DNA of 64,000 nt from Caecibacter massiliensis (GTDB lineage: Bacteria > Bacillota > Negativicutes > Veillonellales > Megasphaeraceae), in the NCBI GenBank assembly GCA_900095875.1, contig LT608311.1:1798001-1862000 (forward strand), written 5' to 3'. The position numbers and the translations under genes were made by a program. Positions 1 to 9,239 of this stretch are shown here, in pieces. The first letter of the stretch is position 1. Every line of letters starts with the position of its first letter. The notes below the pieces were generated by a model. It saw only the letters and a program-made list of their open reading frames with translations. It had not been told where the DNA came from and did not search any database.

Positions 1-717
1 GGGGACCTCTATATGGATGTGAACTATGCCGTTTACTCTAAAGAAGGGTTTAAGCCAGGCCTTAAAGTCGGCAAAAGGACGCCTGTCGGTACTTTTACAT
101 TCGGGTACAGCAAGGAAGAAAGTACCGATAACGACGATCATATCTGGGCTACGCGCTGGCCGGAACTGCGCTATTATATGCCCCGTATCTATGCGGGAAA
201 TTCTGGTATTTATATCGATGGCAGTGCCAGCTGGGGCCGTTGGGCCGAAGGAGACCGGGAAGGTACGCATAAGGGGTTCCGGACAGAACTGACCCATAAT
301 CCCATTCATTTATGGTCAAAGGCCAATCTCCGCTTCTTTACGGGATACCGGAAGGATCTGTATTCTTACCGCGATGCCGTACGGAAGGATCCGTACTGGG
401 GCGTTGTCCTCAATCAGGGTATCAATTCGCGGCTGTGGACGAGTTTCTGGTATAAAAAACATAATCTGAGCGGATATACGCCGTACCGGTTCGATACGAT
501 AGATCATCCCCGCCAGAAAGGGTTCTCGGTAGGATATGTCCTGACGCCTCTCGATACGATTATGTTCACCTTTAACAAGAATCTCGATAATGGCAATATT
601 GACGACCGTAACTTTACATGGGTCCGTGATCTTCACTCTTTTATCGCCACCGTTACGTACAAGCAGGTGGATAAAGAATGGGAAGTTCAGCTTATATCTA
701 AAGATTTAGATTTCTAA
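1..717 (+). CDS. Outer-membrane beta-barrel protein, C-terminal part (LptD-like)
   Basis: The reading frame is open from the first base and ends at a TAA at 715-717, so this is the 3' part of a larger gene cut by the window edge. The 238 visible residues alternate polar and hydrophobic/aromatic residues with many Tyr, Trp, Phe and Arg, as in beta-barrel strands, and the chain ends in Phe, the usual C-terminal signal for outer-membrane assembly. The last segment (RDLHSFIATVTYKQ, then KDLDF) resembles the C-terminus of the LPS-assembly protein LptD, where an Arg-Asp-Leu-His strand precedes a final Lys-Asp strand. LptD would complete the Lpt export genes found far downstream (lptC, A, B, F). Another large outer-membrane barrel is possible. 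The barrel class is fairly safe; the LptD name is an inference from the tail. Confidence 0.5.
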   Translation, partial: GDLYMDVNYAVYSKEGFKPGLKVGKRTPVGTFTFGYSKEESTDNDDHIWATRWPELRYYMPRIYAGNSGIYIDGSASWGRWAEGDREGTHKGFRTELTHNPIHLWSKANLRFFTGYRKDLYSYRDAVRKDPYWGVVLNQGINSRLWTSFWYKKHNLSGYTPYRFDTIDHPRQKGFSVGYVLTPLDTIMFTFNKNLDNGNIDDRNFTWVRDLHSFIATVTYKQVDKEWEVQLISKDLDF

Positions 718-724
718 TTATCCG

Positions 725-753
725 GCAGCTGTGCCTGGGCGCAGCTGCTTTTT
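725..753 (+). terminator. Rho-independent terminator after the barrel gene
   Basis: A 7-bp stem (GCAGCTG at 725-731, CAGCTGC at 742-748) is followed by five T. It lies 8 bases after the stop codon. The T-run overlaps the first TTTACA repeat of the phoB control region. Confidence 0.75.
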
Positions 754-777
754 ACATATCTTTTACAGAGGTTACAT
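751..777 (+). promoter_or_regulatory. Candidate Pho box upstream of phoB
   Basis: Three repeats of the type (T/G)TTACA begin at 751, 762 and 771. Spacing near one helical turn and the TT(A/T)ACA-like core match PHO boxes of Gram-positive phosphate regulons. Similar repeats stand before pstS (4750-4788), the other expected PhoB target. Autoregulation of phoB-phoR is inferred. Confidence 0.55.
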
Positions 778-791
778 AGTGTATACATATT

Positions 792-821
792 TTGTTTGTA
801 TACTTTACTGTAACATATAAT
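792..821 (+). promoter_or_regulatory. Promoter of phoB
   Basis: A perfect -10 element TATAAT (816-821) follows a poor -35 (TTGTTT, 792-797) at 18 bp. A weak -35 with upstream Pho-type repeats suits an activator-dependent promoter. Confidence 0.5.
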
Positions 822-844
822 GACCTGAAGGAAGGGTGGTACAC

Positions 845-1522
845 GTGTCTTTAATTTATTGTGTAGAAGATGATGCAAGTATCCGGGAGCTCATAGGGTA
901 TGCGCTGGAAAGTCAGAATTTCGCTGTAAAAACGATGGCAGACAGCCATGAATTCTGGCAGGCGATGGAAAGTGAAAAACCAGATCTTGTTCTCCTCGAT
1001 ATCATGCTGCCTGGCGAAAGCGGCCTGAGTATCCTGAGCCGTCTGCGTGATCAGGCCGCATATAAAACGCTGCCGGTTATCATGCTTACAGCGAAAACCA
1101 GTGAATTTGATATTGCCAAGGGACTGAATGAAGGAGCTGACGATTACGTCAAAAAACCCTTTGGTATCGTAGAACTGACATCCCGTATCCATGCCGTACT
1201 CCGCCGCTGCCAGGCGAGAAAAGAAATGCCGCATATATTAGAATGCGGACCAATCCGTATGGATGAGGAACGGCATGAAGTGACGGTAAATGGTATGGCG
1301 TGTCCTCTTACTGTTAAAGAATTTGAATTGCTGCGCTATATGATAATTAACCAGAACATTGTCCTGACGCGGGAACGTATTATGGAGGCCGTCTGGGGGT
1401 TTTCCTATGAAGGGGAAACACGCACTATCGATATGCATATCCGCAGCCTGCGTCAAAAGTTAGGCACCAATAACCGGATCATTTACACCATACGCGGTGT
1501 CGGTTATGTCCTTAAAAACTAA
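845..1522 (+). CDS. phoB: Phosphate-regulon response regulator PhoB
   Basis: OmpR/PhoB-family two-component regulator of 225 residues. The receiver domain (about 1-120) has the acidic pair in VEDD, the phosphorylation site Asp52 in LLDIMLPGE, and the switch Lys in KKPFG. The C-terminal winged-helix DNA-binding domain (about 130-225) ends with the usual RGVGY. The GTG at 845 is preferred over the GTG at 836 because the Shine-Dalgarno GAAGGAAGG (about 827-835) would leave no spacing for the upstream codon. The regulatory assignment rests on the following sensor kinase and the pst operon. It should activate pstSCAB-phoU under phosphate limitation, and probably its own promoter through the repeats at 751-777. 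Confidence 0.9.
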   Translation: MSLIYCVEDDASIRELIGYALESQNFAVKTMADSHEFWQAMESEKPDLVLLDIMLPGESGLSILSRLRDQAAYKTLPVIMLTAKTSEFDIAKGLNEGADDYVKKPFGIVELTSRIHAVLRRCQARKEMPHILECGPIRMDEERHEVTVNGMACPLTVKEFELLRYMIINQNIVLTRERIMEAVWGFSYEGETRTIDMHIRSLRQKLGTNNRIIYTIRGVGYVLKN

Positions 1523-1528
1523 AATAAA

Positions 1529-3250
1529 ATGAAAAAGCGCATTTATCTCAGCCTGCTGGCCATCGGATTTGCCTGTATGGCGGTTACGATGATCCTGTAT
1601 AGTATCCTTGTCTGGCACTCCCTGCAGGGACAGGCTGAGGAAGAGCTCAAAAATACGATGACCGTGCTGACGGCAGGAATAAAGCAGGTGGATAGTCCCT
1701 TAGCCTATCTGCAGGAAACGGGCCATGCGGAAAAGGGAATCATACGGATTACTTGGATCGGGCCGGATGGCAGTGTGTTATACGAGTCAGATTATGACCG
1801 GGCGTCGATGGAAAATCATCTGGAACGGCCGGAAGTGCAGCAGGCTATGCGTACGGGGGCTGGTTCTTCCGTCAGGGATTCTCATACATTGTCGAAGATG
1901 TTGTATTATCAGGCCCGGAGGCTGGATGATGGATCCGTCCTCAGGCTCAGCCTGGAACGAGACTCTCTGTATGCTCATTTTGTATCTCTGCTGCCTCTCT
2001 TGTGCCTGCTCCTGCTGTGTATGTCTCTTTGCTGCATCGGGGCATCACGTAAACTGACGGCCAGTCTTCTGACGCCGTTACGCCGGACTGCCCTGATTAT
2101 GGAACATATTGGTTCCCCCGATAGTATCCGTGGAAAAGTGCCGCCTGTATACAGTGAATTGAGACCACTGGTAGAAAAAATACTCGAACAGAGCCAGACG
2201 ATAGAACACACGATCCAGACGCTGGAAAAACAGCGGAATATCATCCGTCTGATGCTGGAAAATCTTCAGGAAGGCGTTATCCTGACCGACACATCCTATA
2301 AAGTACTGGTCATCAATCAGTGTGCGCTCTCTGTCCTGAACCTGCGCCGTGATTTGGCCGTGACGGGACTTTCCCTGCCATCTCTGTTTACAGAACCGGA
2401 CTGGCAGGCTATCCGTGGCAATGATATATCCGGGACAGCGCAGGAACAGCGGCTGAGCAAAAATGACCTGCTATATCAGCTGACCGTACAGCCGGTGTAT
2501 AAAAATAAGGAAGTATACGGTATCCTGTTTATTCTTGACGATATAACGGAACGGGAACGGCGGGAACAGCTGCGCCGGGAATTTACGTCGAATGTTTCTC
2601 ACGAACTGAAGACACCCCTTACGTCTATCCGGGGATTTTCTGAAATACTGTCGGCCGGCATGTTTAAAAATAAGGAAGATGCCCAGCATTTTGGCAGCCG
2701 GATCCACGAGCAGGCCGAACGGCTGCTTGCCATGATTGAGGAAATCATTCATTTATCCCGTATTGAGGAGCGGCGGAAAGTACAGGAATGCCAGCCTGTC
2801 TATCTGGAAGGCATTGTGCAGGATGTCGTAGGATTTATGGAACCGGTCCTTCATGAAAAACAGGTCACTGTCCATTGTGCATTGGAAAAAGTGCCTGTAT
2901 GGGGAGAAACGGGCCGCCTGAGAGAAGTTGTCATGAATCTCATCGATAATGCCGTAAAATATAACCGGCCCGGCGGTCATGTGTATGTGACCGTCCGCTC
3001 TGAAGAACACCGGGTACTGCTTATCGTCCGCGATACGGGCATCGGCATTCCGGAAGATAAGCAAAAACGCGTATTTGAGCGGTTTTACCGCGCTGATGCC
3101 AGCCGATCCCAGGCGATTTCCGGCAGTGGGCTGGGACTGGCCATTGTTAAGCATATCGTAGAACAACATCAGGGGAAGATTTCTCTTCAGAGCAAAGAAT
3201 GGGAAGGGACGACGATTACTGTTTCATTTCCCCTGTATCATACAAACTAA
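1529..3250 (+). CDS. phoR: Phosphate-sensing histidine kinase PhoR
   Basis: Membrane sensor kinase of 573 residues. It has an N-terminal membrane segment (about 7-28), an extracytoplasmic sensor loop, a second membrane segment (about 150-170), a linker, a PAS domain (about 240-345), a HisKA domain with phospho-acceptor His358 in SHELKTPLTS, and an ATPase domain with the N box (NLIDNAVKYN), G1 box (DTGIGIP), F box (FERFYRAD) and G2 box (GSGLGLAIV). This is the PhoR/ResE layout. It starts 6 bases after phoB. No convincing ribosome-binding site is visible before the ATG, so translation may depend on coupling to phoB. It should phosphorylate PhoB, with PhoU and the Pst transporter signalling phosphate sufficiency. 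Confidence 0.9.
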   Translation: MKKRIYLSLLAIGFACMAVTMILYSILVWHSLQGQAEEELKNTMTVLTAGIKQVDSPLAYLQETGHAEKGIIRITWIGPDGSVLYESDYDRASMENHLERPEVQQAMRTGAGSSVRDSHTLSKMLYYQARRLDDGSVLRLSLERDSLYAHFVSLLPLLCLLLLCMSLCCIGASRKLTASLLTPLRRTALIMEHIGSPDSIRGKVPPVYSELRPLVEKILEQSQTIEHTIQTLEKQRNIIRLMLENLQEGVILTDTSYKVLVINQCALSVLNLRRDLAVTGLSLPSLFTEPDWQAIRGNDISGTAQEQRLSKNDLLYQLTVQPVYKNKEVYGILFILDDITERERREQLRREFTSNVSHELKTPLTSIRGFSEILSAGMFKNKEDAQHFGSRIHEQAERLLAMIEEIIHLSRIEERRKVQECQPVYLEGIVQDVVGFMEPVLHEKQVTVHCALEKVPVWGETGRLREVVMNLIDNAVKYNRPGGHVYVTVRSEEHRVLLIVRDTGIGIPEDKQKRVFERFYRADASRSQAISGSGLGLAIVKHIVEQHQGKISLQSKEWEGTTITVSFPLYHTN

Positions 3251-3270
3251 GGAAAGGCAGATTGAAGGGC

Positions 3271-4584
3271 ATGAAATCATTTGAGTTTCCCTACGGAACT
3301 GGAACACAGTCTCTGGTTCTGGACGAACAGCATATACAGTATCACTTCACCAGCACCCAAACAAAAGAAACAGCCCATGAGGAAGAGGCAATCCGCTATT
3401 CCCTGCGCCATCCCATAGACAGCCGTCCTCTGGTGGATTGTGTAAAGCCGGGCGGCACGGTCGTCATCATTGTCAGTGATATGACCCGGGCGGTTCATAC
3501 GGACCGCATGCTGCGGGCTATTGTGGCAGAATTGGAAGAGGCAGGCATTGCTGATGATCAGATTACGGTCCTCGTCGCCCTGGGCACGCATCGCCAACAG
3601 ACGGAAGAGGAAACGGCGGCCGTATGTGGCCGGGATATGATGCAGCGTCTGAACATCGTCCAGCATGATTGTCATGATGAAAATCAACTCGTATCAGTGG
3701 GAACGACATCTTATGGTAATGATGTGAAATTGAACCGCCTGGCTGTAGAAGCCGATACGGTCATTCTGACCGGGGCTGTTTCGTTCCACGACATGGCGGG
3801 TTTTGGCGGCGGCCGCAAAGCCGTACTGCCGGGAATTGCCGGCTATGACACCATTATGACTAACCATGCCTTGGCATTGAACCCTGACTGCCCATACGGG
3901 ATGGATCCCCGGTGTGATGCGGGAAAGCTTTCAGACAATCCTATCCACTGCGATATGATGGAAGGAGCGGCTTTTTTGAAACCGGCCTTTCTCGTCAACC
4001 TGGTCCTCACGGCGGAGGGAAAATTACACGATGTCGTAAGCGGCGACTGGCAGACGGCATGGCAGGAAGGATGCCGGCGCCTCCTGGCACTGGACGGCGT
4101 GCCCATTGAGCATCTGTCGGATGTCGTGATCGGGTCAGCCGGGGGACATCCCAAAGATATCAATTTGTATCAGGCAACCAAGGCTCATATGAATGCCGTT
4201 TTTGCTGTAAAGCCGGGCGGTATCCTGATTCTGGCCATGGCCTGTCCCGATATGTATGAACCGGCGGACTTCACGGACTGGTTTTTCCGGGATGACCTCG
4301 ACGAGGTGCTGTCTGCCGTGCGCCAGCATTTTACCATTCCTGCCTTTTCGGCATATAAGACCCGTTGTCTCATACGGATGATGAAAGAAGTGTACATTGT
4401 TACCGACCGGGCCTACTTTGAAGTCATTCGCAGGACCGGAGAAATTCCGGCAGAGACGATGGAAGAGGCCTGGCAGATGGCGCAGAAGACGCTGCAGGCA
4501 GAAAACAAGACGGACTATACCGTTACCGTCATGCCCTATGCGGCGGCAACACTGCCGGTCTATCAAAAGCGTGACAGAAGCTGA
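3271..4584 (+). CDS. LarA-family (nickel-pincer) 2-hydroxyacid racemase homologue
   Basis: Protein of 437 residues of the lactate racemase LarA (DUF2088) family. The residues known for LarA align almost number for number: Arg73, His107, His173, the cofactor-bearing Lys183 (in GGGRKAVLPG) and the nickel ligand His199, plus the Gln and Lys of NLYQATK. The tryptophan conserved in classical lactate racemase (IPDQW in the Lactobacillus enzyme) is replaced: the matching stretch reads IPAFSAY. The substrate may therefore be another 2-hydroxyacid. A paralogue lies at 12196-13506. This copy starts 20 bases after phoR, an unexpected place. ATG 3271 is chosen to match the paralogue's N-terminus; an in-frame TTG at 3262 is possible. 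The cofactor genes larB, larC and larE are not in the window. Confidence 0.75.
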   Translation: MKSFEFPYGTGTQSLVLDEQHIQYHFTSTQTKETAHEEEAIRYSLRHPIDSRPLVDCVKPGGTVVIIVSDMTRAVHTDRMLRAIVAELEEAGIADDQITVLVALGTHRQQTEEETAAVCGRDMMQRLNIVQHDCHDENQLVSVGTTSYGNDVKLNRLAVEADTVILTGAVSFHDMAGFGGGRKAVLPGIAGYDTIMTNHALALNPDCPYGMDPRCDAGKLSDNPIHCDMMEGAAFLKPAFLVNLVLTAEGKLHDVVSGDWQTAWQEGCRRLLALDGVPIEHLSDVVIGSAGGHPKDINLYQATKAHMNAVFAVKPGGILILAMACPDMYEPADFTDWFFRDDLDEVLSAVRQHFTIPAFSAYKTRCLIRMMKEVYIVTDRAYFEVIRRTGEIPAETMEEAWQMAQKTLQAENKTDYTVTVMPYAAATLPVYQKRDRS

Positions 4585-4651
4585 TGAATCCACAGGACGA
4601 TGTCATACAGATGTAATACCATATAAATAAAATATAGGAGATAACCAGAGG

Positions 4652-4708
4652 TGCTGCCCCGGCCGTCCTCTCCCAGTGGGAGAAGACAGTCGGGGCAGCA
4701 TTTTTTTT
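4652..4708 (+). terminator. Strong rho-independent terminator
   Basis: A long hairpin with outer arms TGCTGCCCCG (4652-4661) and CGGGGCAGCA (4691-4700), and an inner TCTCCC/GGGAGA stem, is followed by eight T. It separates the phoB-phoR-larA transcript from pstS. Confidence 0.92.
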
Positions 4709-4749
4709 AGTTTCATGGGATTTTGGGAGACAGTAGGAATGGGATTTTT

Positions 4750-4788
4750 TTGACAGAATCTTTACATTCTTTACATAGATTCCTTACA
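4750..4788 (+). promoter_or_regulatory. Candidate Pho box and promoter of pstS
   Basis: Four TTxACA-like repeats occur in 39 bases: TTGACA (4750), TTTACA (4761), TTTACA (4770) and CTTACA (4783). The first can also serve as a -35 element, with TACATA (4772-4777) as a -10 at 16 bp. The resemblance to the region upstream of phoB supports a shared PhoB site. Confidence 0.55.
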
Positions 4789-4854
4789 CGGCCTTGTTAC
4801 CATAAGGTTGCAATCGAACAAGGAAACCAATTTCCACAAAGGAGACGATTTACG

Positions 4855-5742
4855 ATGAAATGGAAAAAATTAGTTCTCGTAGCCTTAGCCGCTATGATGG
4901 TTGTGACGGCTGCCGGATGCGGCAGTTCCGGAGATAAGGATAAGGGTGCTTCTGGCAAGCAGGCAGCTGTTTCCGGCAGTATTACCGGTTCCGGTTCTTC
5001 TGCGCTGCTGCCACTGGTTAAAGACGCAGCCGAACAGTTCAAGGCGGGAAATAAGGATGTTACCATTACCCTGAATGCAGGTGGTTCCGGCACGGGTCTG
5101 AAACAGGTATCCGATGGATCCGTCGATATGGGCAACTCCGATGTCCCGGCTGAAACGAAACTGGACAAGGCCAAAGCAGAAAAACTGGAAGACCATAAAG
5201 TCTGCGTTATGACGGTCGCTACGATTATTAATAAAGATGTAGGAGTAAAGAATCTCACGCGTCAGCAGCTGCAGGATATCTTCACCGCTAAAATTACCAA
5301 CTGGAAAGATGTTGGCGGCAAAGATATGCCAATCGTTCTCGTAACGCGGCCGAAAACGTCTGGTACACGGGCCCTCTTTAAACAGTATGCCATCAATGGT
5401 GCTGAAGAAGCGGACAACAAATCTCTGGAAACAGATAACTCAGGTATTCTCATCCAGAGCGTAGCCCAGAACCCCGGTGCTATTGGTTATGTCGCTCTTC
5501 CCTATCTCATCAAAGACAGCAGCGTAGATTCCGTTTCTATCGACGGTGTGGCACCGACGCTGGAAAATACCTATAACGGTACATACAGTGTCTGGGGATA
5601 TGAACACATTTACACCAGCAAAGAACCGAAAGCAGCTGTTAAAGCCTTTATCGAATTCATCCAGGGTGCCGATTACGGCAAACGGATTGAAGAACTCGGT
5701 TATGGTGTAAGCTCCAAGATGCAGACCCAAGAAGTTCACTAA
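4855..5742 (+). CDS. pstS: Phosphate-binding lipoprotein PstS
   Basis: Substrate-binding protein of the high-affinity phosphate ABC transporter, 295 residues. The N-terminus is a lipoprotein signal (MKWKK, a hydrophobic core, then TAAGC with lipid-bearing Cys22), followed by a Ser/Gly/Lys-rich linker. The mature domain begins with the PstS pattern GSGSSALLPLV and has GGSGTGLKQV and RPKTSGTR, the loops that hold phosphate. The ATG at 4855 is preceded by AAAGGAGA at good spacing; upstream in-frame starts would bury the signal peptide. It is the first gene of pstS-pstC-pstA-pstB-phoU, and a stable hairpin at 5767-5791 follows it. Confidence 0.95.
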   Translation: MKWKKLVLVALAAMMVVTAAGCGSSGDKDKGASGKQAAVSGSITGSGSSALLPLVKDAAEQFKAGNKDVTITLNAGGSGTGLKQVSDGSVDMGNSDVPAETKLDKAKAEKLEDHKVCVMTVATIINKDVGVKNLTRQQLQDIFTAKITNWKDVGGKDMPIVLVTRPKTSGTRALFKQYAINGAEEADNKSLETDNSGILIQSVAQNPGAIGYVALPYLIKDSSVDSVSIDGVAPTLENTYNGTYSVWGYEHIYTSKEPKAAVKAFIEFIQGADYGKRIEELGYGVSSKMQTQEVH

Positions 5743-5766
5743 GTACATTCATTCAAATAAGGCGGC

Positions 5767-5791
5767 GCCGGGTTTTATCATAAAATCCGGC
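5767..5791 (+). promoter_or_regulatory. Intercistronic hairpin between pstS and pstC
   Basis: An 11-bp stem (one G-U pair) with a 3-base loop has GCCGG at 5767-5771 and CCGGC at 5787-5791. It is followed only by a broken T-rich stretch, so it looks like an attenuator or mRNA-stabilising element that keeps pstS expression above that of the membrane genes, not a full terminator. Confidence 0.6.
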
Positions 5792-5818
5792 ACGCTGTTT
5801 CTTATAGGGGGACAGGTT

Positions 5819-6742
5819 ATGAAGGCAATCGATACGGTAGTCCGGAAGGCCCACCGCAACGAGAAGGCAGCCAGGACCTTTATCACGATTTGCGGCATCG
5901 GTATGGCACTGGTGCCGCTTCTCATTGGCGCTTTTCTCTTTATTAAAGGCACAGATACATTCTTTACATTCGGTCACAGTGTAACGGAATTTTTATTTTC
6001 CGGCCAGTGGAAGCCGAGTGATACGGCAGAAGGCGGCGGACAGGTCGGCGCGGCTATGTTTCTGACCGGTTCACTGGTCACATGTGCACTGGCACTGCTT
6101 ATTTCCCTGCCTTTTAGCATGGCTTCATCCATTTACATGACAGAAATTGCGACGCCTCAGCGCCGCCGTCTGATTCAGCCGGCTATCGAACTCTTTACGG
6201 GTATTCCATCGGTCGTATATGGCTTTGTCGGCATGACCGTACTGATTCCGGCACTGCGGAAACTGTTCCCCATGCCTTTTGGCTTTTCCGTATTGGCAGC
6301 AGGCATTGTTTTGGCGATCATGATTTTCCCGACCATCACGACTATGGCAGCCGATGCTATGGCAGCCGTTCCCAAGTCCTGGCGGGAAGCGTCGTACGGC
6401 CTGGGGGCTACACGCTGGGAAACAATCGCTCATGTCGTTTTGCCTGCAGCCAAGAGTGGCATTTTTACTGGTATCATCCTGGGGCTGGCCAGAGCATTGG
6501 GAGAAGCGCTGGCTGTCGCCATGGTCATCGGTCAGATGAAAGTCTTTCCCACATCTCTCTTTTTACCGGCCAGCACGCTGACGACAGCTATATCTGCCGA
6601 TATGGGTGGTGCCATGGAAGGCGGCGAATATAATGCCGCGCTGTGGACGATGGCACTGGTGCTGTTCCTGTTATCGTTCCTCTTTATCTTTATTATCCAT
6701 CAAATCAATGCCGCTTCCGAATTAAAAGGAGGCAGAAACTAA
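5819..6742 (+). CDS. pstC: Phosphate ABC transporter permease PstC
   Basis: Integral membrane permease of 307 residues with about six hydrophobic segments. The cytoplasmic coupling loop typical of ABC permeases reads SWREASYGLGATRWETI, followed by ARALGEALAVAMVIG, as in PstC. It pairs with PstA encoded 1 base downstream. GGGGGACAGG upstream of the ATG serves as ribosome-binding site. Membrane spans were judged by eye. Confidence 0.93.
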   Translation: MKAIDTVVRKAHRNEKAARTFITICGIGMALVPLLIGAFLFIKGTDTFFTFGHSVTEFLFSGQWKPSDTAEGGGQVGAAMFLTGSLVTCALALLISLPFSMASSIYMTEIATPQRRRLIQPAIELFTGIPSVVYGFVGMTVLIPALRKLFPMPFGFSVLAAGIVLAIMIFPTITTMAADAMAAVPKSWREASYGLGATRWETIAHVVLPAAKSGIFTGIILGLARALGEALAVAMVIGQMKVFPTSLFLPASTLTTAISADMGGAMEGGEYNAALWTMALVLFLLSFLFIFIIHQINAASELKGGRN

Positions 6743-6743
6743 T

Positions 6744-7622
6744 ATGATTAGTGTAGAAGCAAAAAAAAGAAAAGATGCATGCATGACCCGTATTTTCGTC
6801 GCCGGGGCAGCCTTTGCCGTTATTCTGCTCATCGCCTTTGTCTTGTACGTCGTCATCGACGGGGTCAGCGGCATGACGGGAAAGATGCTCTCCTTTGGTC
6901 CCCAGGGGCTGGGCAACATGTTCTTTAATACGATTTACCTTGTTTTTCTGGCCCTGGTCGCCAGTACGATTACGGGGATTCCCGCAGGTATTTTTCTGGC
7001 TGAATATGCAAAGAAAGGCCGCCTGACCCACTGGGTCCGCATGGCCGTAGAAACGCTGGCATCCCTGCCATCCATCGTCGTCGGCTTGTTTGGCTACCTC
7101 GTATTTATCGTCATGACCGGTTCGCAGTGGAACCTGTTTGCCGGCGCACTGGCCGTTTCTATCCTGACATTGCCGCTGGTCACATCGGTTACGGAAGATG
7201 CGCTGCGCAATCTGCCGTCCAGTTACCGTAACGGCAGCCTGGGACTGGGGGCTTCCCATTGGCAGACTATCTGGCGGGTCCTGCTACCGGCTTGTTTCCC
7301 ACGCATTATGACGGGGCTCATCATGGCTGCCGGCCGTGGCTTCGGGGAAGCGGCTGCACTGATGTTTACAGCCGGTATGTCTACGGATATCAACTGGACG
7401 AACTGGGATATTACTTCTACATCATGCCCCTTGAATCCGTTCCGGCCCGGTGAAACACTGGCCCTGAATATCTGGGCCCTGCGTACGGAAGCACTTCAGG
7501 TCGATGCTGCCCAGCAGGCGGCGGCTTCGTCGGCAATCTTGATGATCATGGTCCTGTCTTTCAGCCTGGCAGCCCGGTATCTGAGCTACCGCATCGACAA
7601 AAAAATGGGAGGAAATAAATAA
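6744..7622 (+). CDS. pstA: Phosphate ABC transporter permease PstA
   Basis: Second permease subunit, 292 residues, about six membrane segments. The coupling loop reads [17 protein letters not shown] and is followed by [15 protein letters not shown]. The central region [18 protein letters not shown] is characteristic of PstA. Its stop codon overlaps the pstB start by one base (TAATG), which implies translational coupling. Confidence 0.93.
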   Translation: MISVEAKKRKDACMTRIFVAGAAFAVILLIAFVLYVVIDGVSGMTGKMLSFGPQGLGNMFFNTIYLVFLALVASTITGIPAGIFLAEYAKKGRLTHWVRMAVETLASLPSIVVGLFGYLVFIVMTGSQWNLFAGALAVSILTLPLVTSVTEDALRNLPSSYRNGSLGLGASHWQTIWRVLLPACFPRIMTGLIMAAGRGFGEAAALMFTAGMSTDINWTNWDITSTSCPLNPFRPGETLALNIWALRTEALQVDAAQQAAASSAILMIMVLSFSLAARYLSYRIDKKMGGNK

Positions 7623-8485
7623 TGGCAGAAATGACGAAAACACTGACCGGCTTCGCCGCTGCGGAAATTGAAAAAAAACAGGGAGCAGTACGGGCACAGG
7701 AACAAGCTGTAGCACAGGAAGCTGCTGGCACAGCGGAATATACATTTGACGTTACCGATATGGATTTGTTCTATGGTGATTTCCAGGCGCTGAATAGTAT
7801 CAGTATGAAAATAAAAAAACATGAAATCACTGCCCTCATCGGACCTTCCGGCTGCGGAAAATCGACGTTTTTGAAAACACTGAATCGCATGAATGACTGG
7901 GTGGAAGGATGTCGTGTCACCGGTAAAATTCTCTTTGAAGGAAAAGATATTTTTAAAGAAGTCGATCCCCTGGCTTTGCGCTATCGGGTTGGCATGGTCT
8001 TCCAACAGCCGACACCGTTCCCAAAGAGCATCTATGAAAACATTGCCTACGGCCCTCGTATCCAGGGTATCAAAGATAAAAAGAAACTCGATGAAATCGT
8101 TGAAAAAAGTCTCCGTCAGGCAGCCTGCTGGGATGAAATGAAGGACCGTCTCCAGAAGAGTGCCCTTGGACTTTCCGGCGGCCAGCAGCAGCGTCTGTGC
8201 ATTGCCCGCACGCTGGCAGCTGACCCGTCGGTCATTCTCATGGACGAACCGACGTCGGCACTGGACCCGATTTCCACACAGAAAATCGAAGATCTGGCAC
8301 TGGAATTAAAAGAAAATTATACCATCGTCATCGTAACGCACAGCATGCAGCAGGCACGCCGTATATCCGATAAGACAGCGTTTTTCCTTTTGGGGGAACT
8401 CATTGAATTCAATAATACGCTGGATATGTTCACCAATCCGTCCAATCCGAAGACGGAAGAATACATTACAGGCCGGTTCGGCTAA
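7622..8485 (+). CDS. pstB: Phosphate ABC transporter ATPase PstB
   Basis: ATP-binding subunit, 287 residues. Walker A is GPSGCGKST, the Q-loop region [20 protein letters not shown] is typical of PstB, the signature is LSGGQQQR, and Walker B is [13 protein letters not shown]. The ATPase domain starts near residue 40. The preceding stretch is Ala/Glu/Gln-rich ([18 protein letters not shown]) and absent from standard PstB proteins of about 250 residues. No good internal ribosome-binding site near residue 40 was recognised, so the extension is probably real. Confidence 0.95.
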   Translation: MAEMTKTLTGFAAAEIEKKQGAVRAQEQAVAQEAAGTAEYTFDVTDMDLFYGDFQALNSISMKIKKHEITALIGPSGCGKSTFLKTLNRMNDWVEGCRVTGKILFEGKDIFKEVDPLALRYRVGMVFQQPTPFPKSIYENIAYGPRIQGIKDKKKLDEIVEKSLRQAACWDEMKDRLQKSALGLSGGQQQRLCIARTLAADPSVILMDEPTSALDPISTQKIEDLALELKENYTIVIVTHSMQQARRISDKTAFFLLGELIEFNNTLDMFTNPSNPKTEEYITGRFG

Positions 8486-8505
8486 GAGGGGAGCGTCTAT
8501 ACATT

Positions 8506-9156
8506 ATGTTAGAAGTTTACGAGAAATCTGTGACGGAACTGCGGAATGAAATGATCGGATTAGGCATAAAAGTGGAGCAGGCCGTCGATAATGCCTGGAA
8601 AGCACTGGAACAGAAAGACATCGAACTGGCTAACCGGATTTATAAGGGCGATGATGAAATCGATACGATGGTCAGGGACTGCATGAAAAAAGACCTGACG
8701 ATCAGCATGATGCAGGGCCCTGTTGCAGCCGATTACCGCGCTCTGATGGCTACATTGAAAATCCTTTCCGATCTGGAACGGATAGCTGATCACTGTGCCG
8801 ATATCAGCCATTATGTCATCCATCTGGAAAAAACGCACCATAATGTACCCCTGCCGGCAGGCCTTAGGGAAATGTATGGCGTCATGTCGTCTATGGTCAG
8901 CGATGTCATCGATTTTTATAAAGAAAAAGGATCAGCTGGCCGTGCCGGGATGATGCGTGACAAGGATGATATTGTCGATATGGCATTTAATTCTATCATG
9001 GCAGAAATCTCTAAAGAAATTACAGCCCATCCGGAAAACTCCCGTGATTATATCGCCATCGTCCTGGTGGTGAAATATATTGAACGCATGGCCGACCATG
9101 CCAACAACATTGCCGAATGGCTCATATACCGCGATACGAACGAACTGCGCATATAG
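8506..9156 (+). CDS. phoU: Phosphate transport regulator PhoU
   Basis: All-helical protein of 216 residues with two PhoU repeats. The metal-binding signatures are visible in both: DLERIADHCADI in the first and YIERMADHANNIAEW in the second. It links PstB to PhoR and damps the phosphate regulon when phosphate is plentiful. It is the last gene of the pst operon, 20 bases after pstB, and is closed by the terminator at 9182-9228. Confidence 0.95.
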   Translation: MLEVYEKSVTELRNEMIGLGIKVEQAVDNAWKALEQKDIELANRIYKGDDEIDTMVRDCMKKDLTISMMQGPVAADYRALMATLKILSDLERIADHCADISHYVIHLEKTHHNVPLPAGLREMYGVMSSMVSDVIDFYKEKGSAGRAGMMRDKDDIVDMAFNSIMAEISKEITAHPENSRDYIAIVLVVKYIERMADHANNIAEWLIYRDTNELRI

Positions 9157-9181
9157 TATTTCGTTTGTTTTATACCGTAAG

Positions 9182-9228
9182 AAGGGCTGTCACACGAAAC
9201 AATTCTGCTTCGTGTGACAGCCCTTTTG
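9182..9228. terminator. Terminator between phoU and the convergent yitT gene
   Basis: A perfect 17-bp stem (9182-9198 with 9209-9225) around a 10-base loop is followed by TTTT on the plus strand. It ends the pst operon and lies just beyond the end of the minus-strand gene, so it may serve both. Confidence 0.9.
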
Positions 9229-9239
9229 ATGTAATCCGA

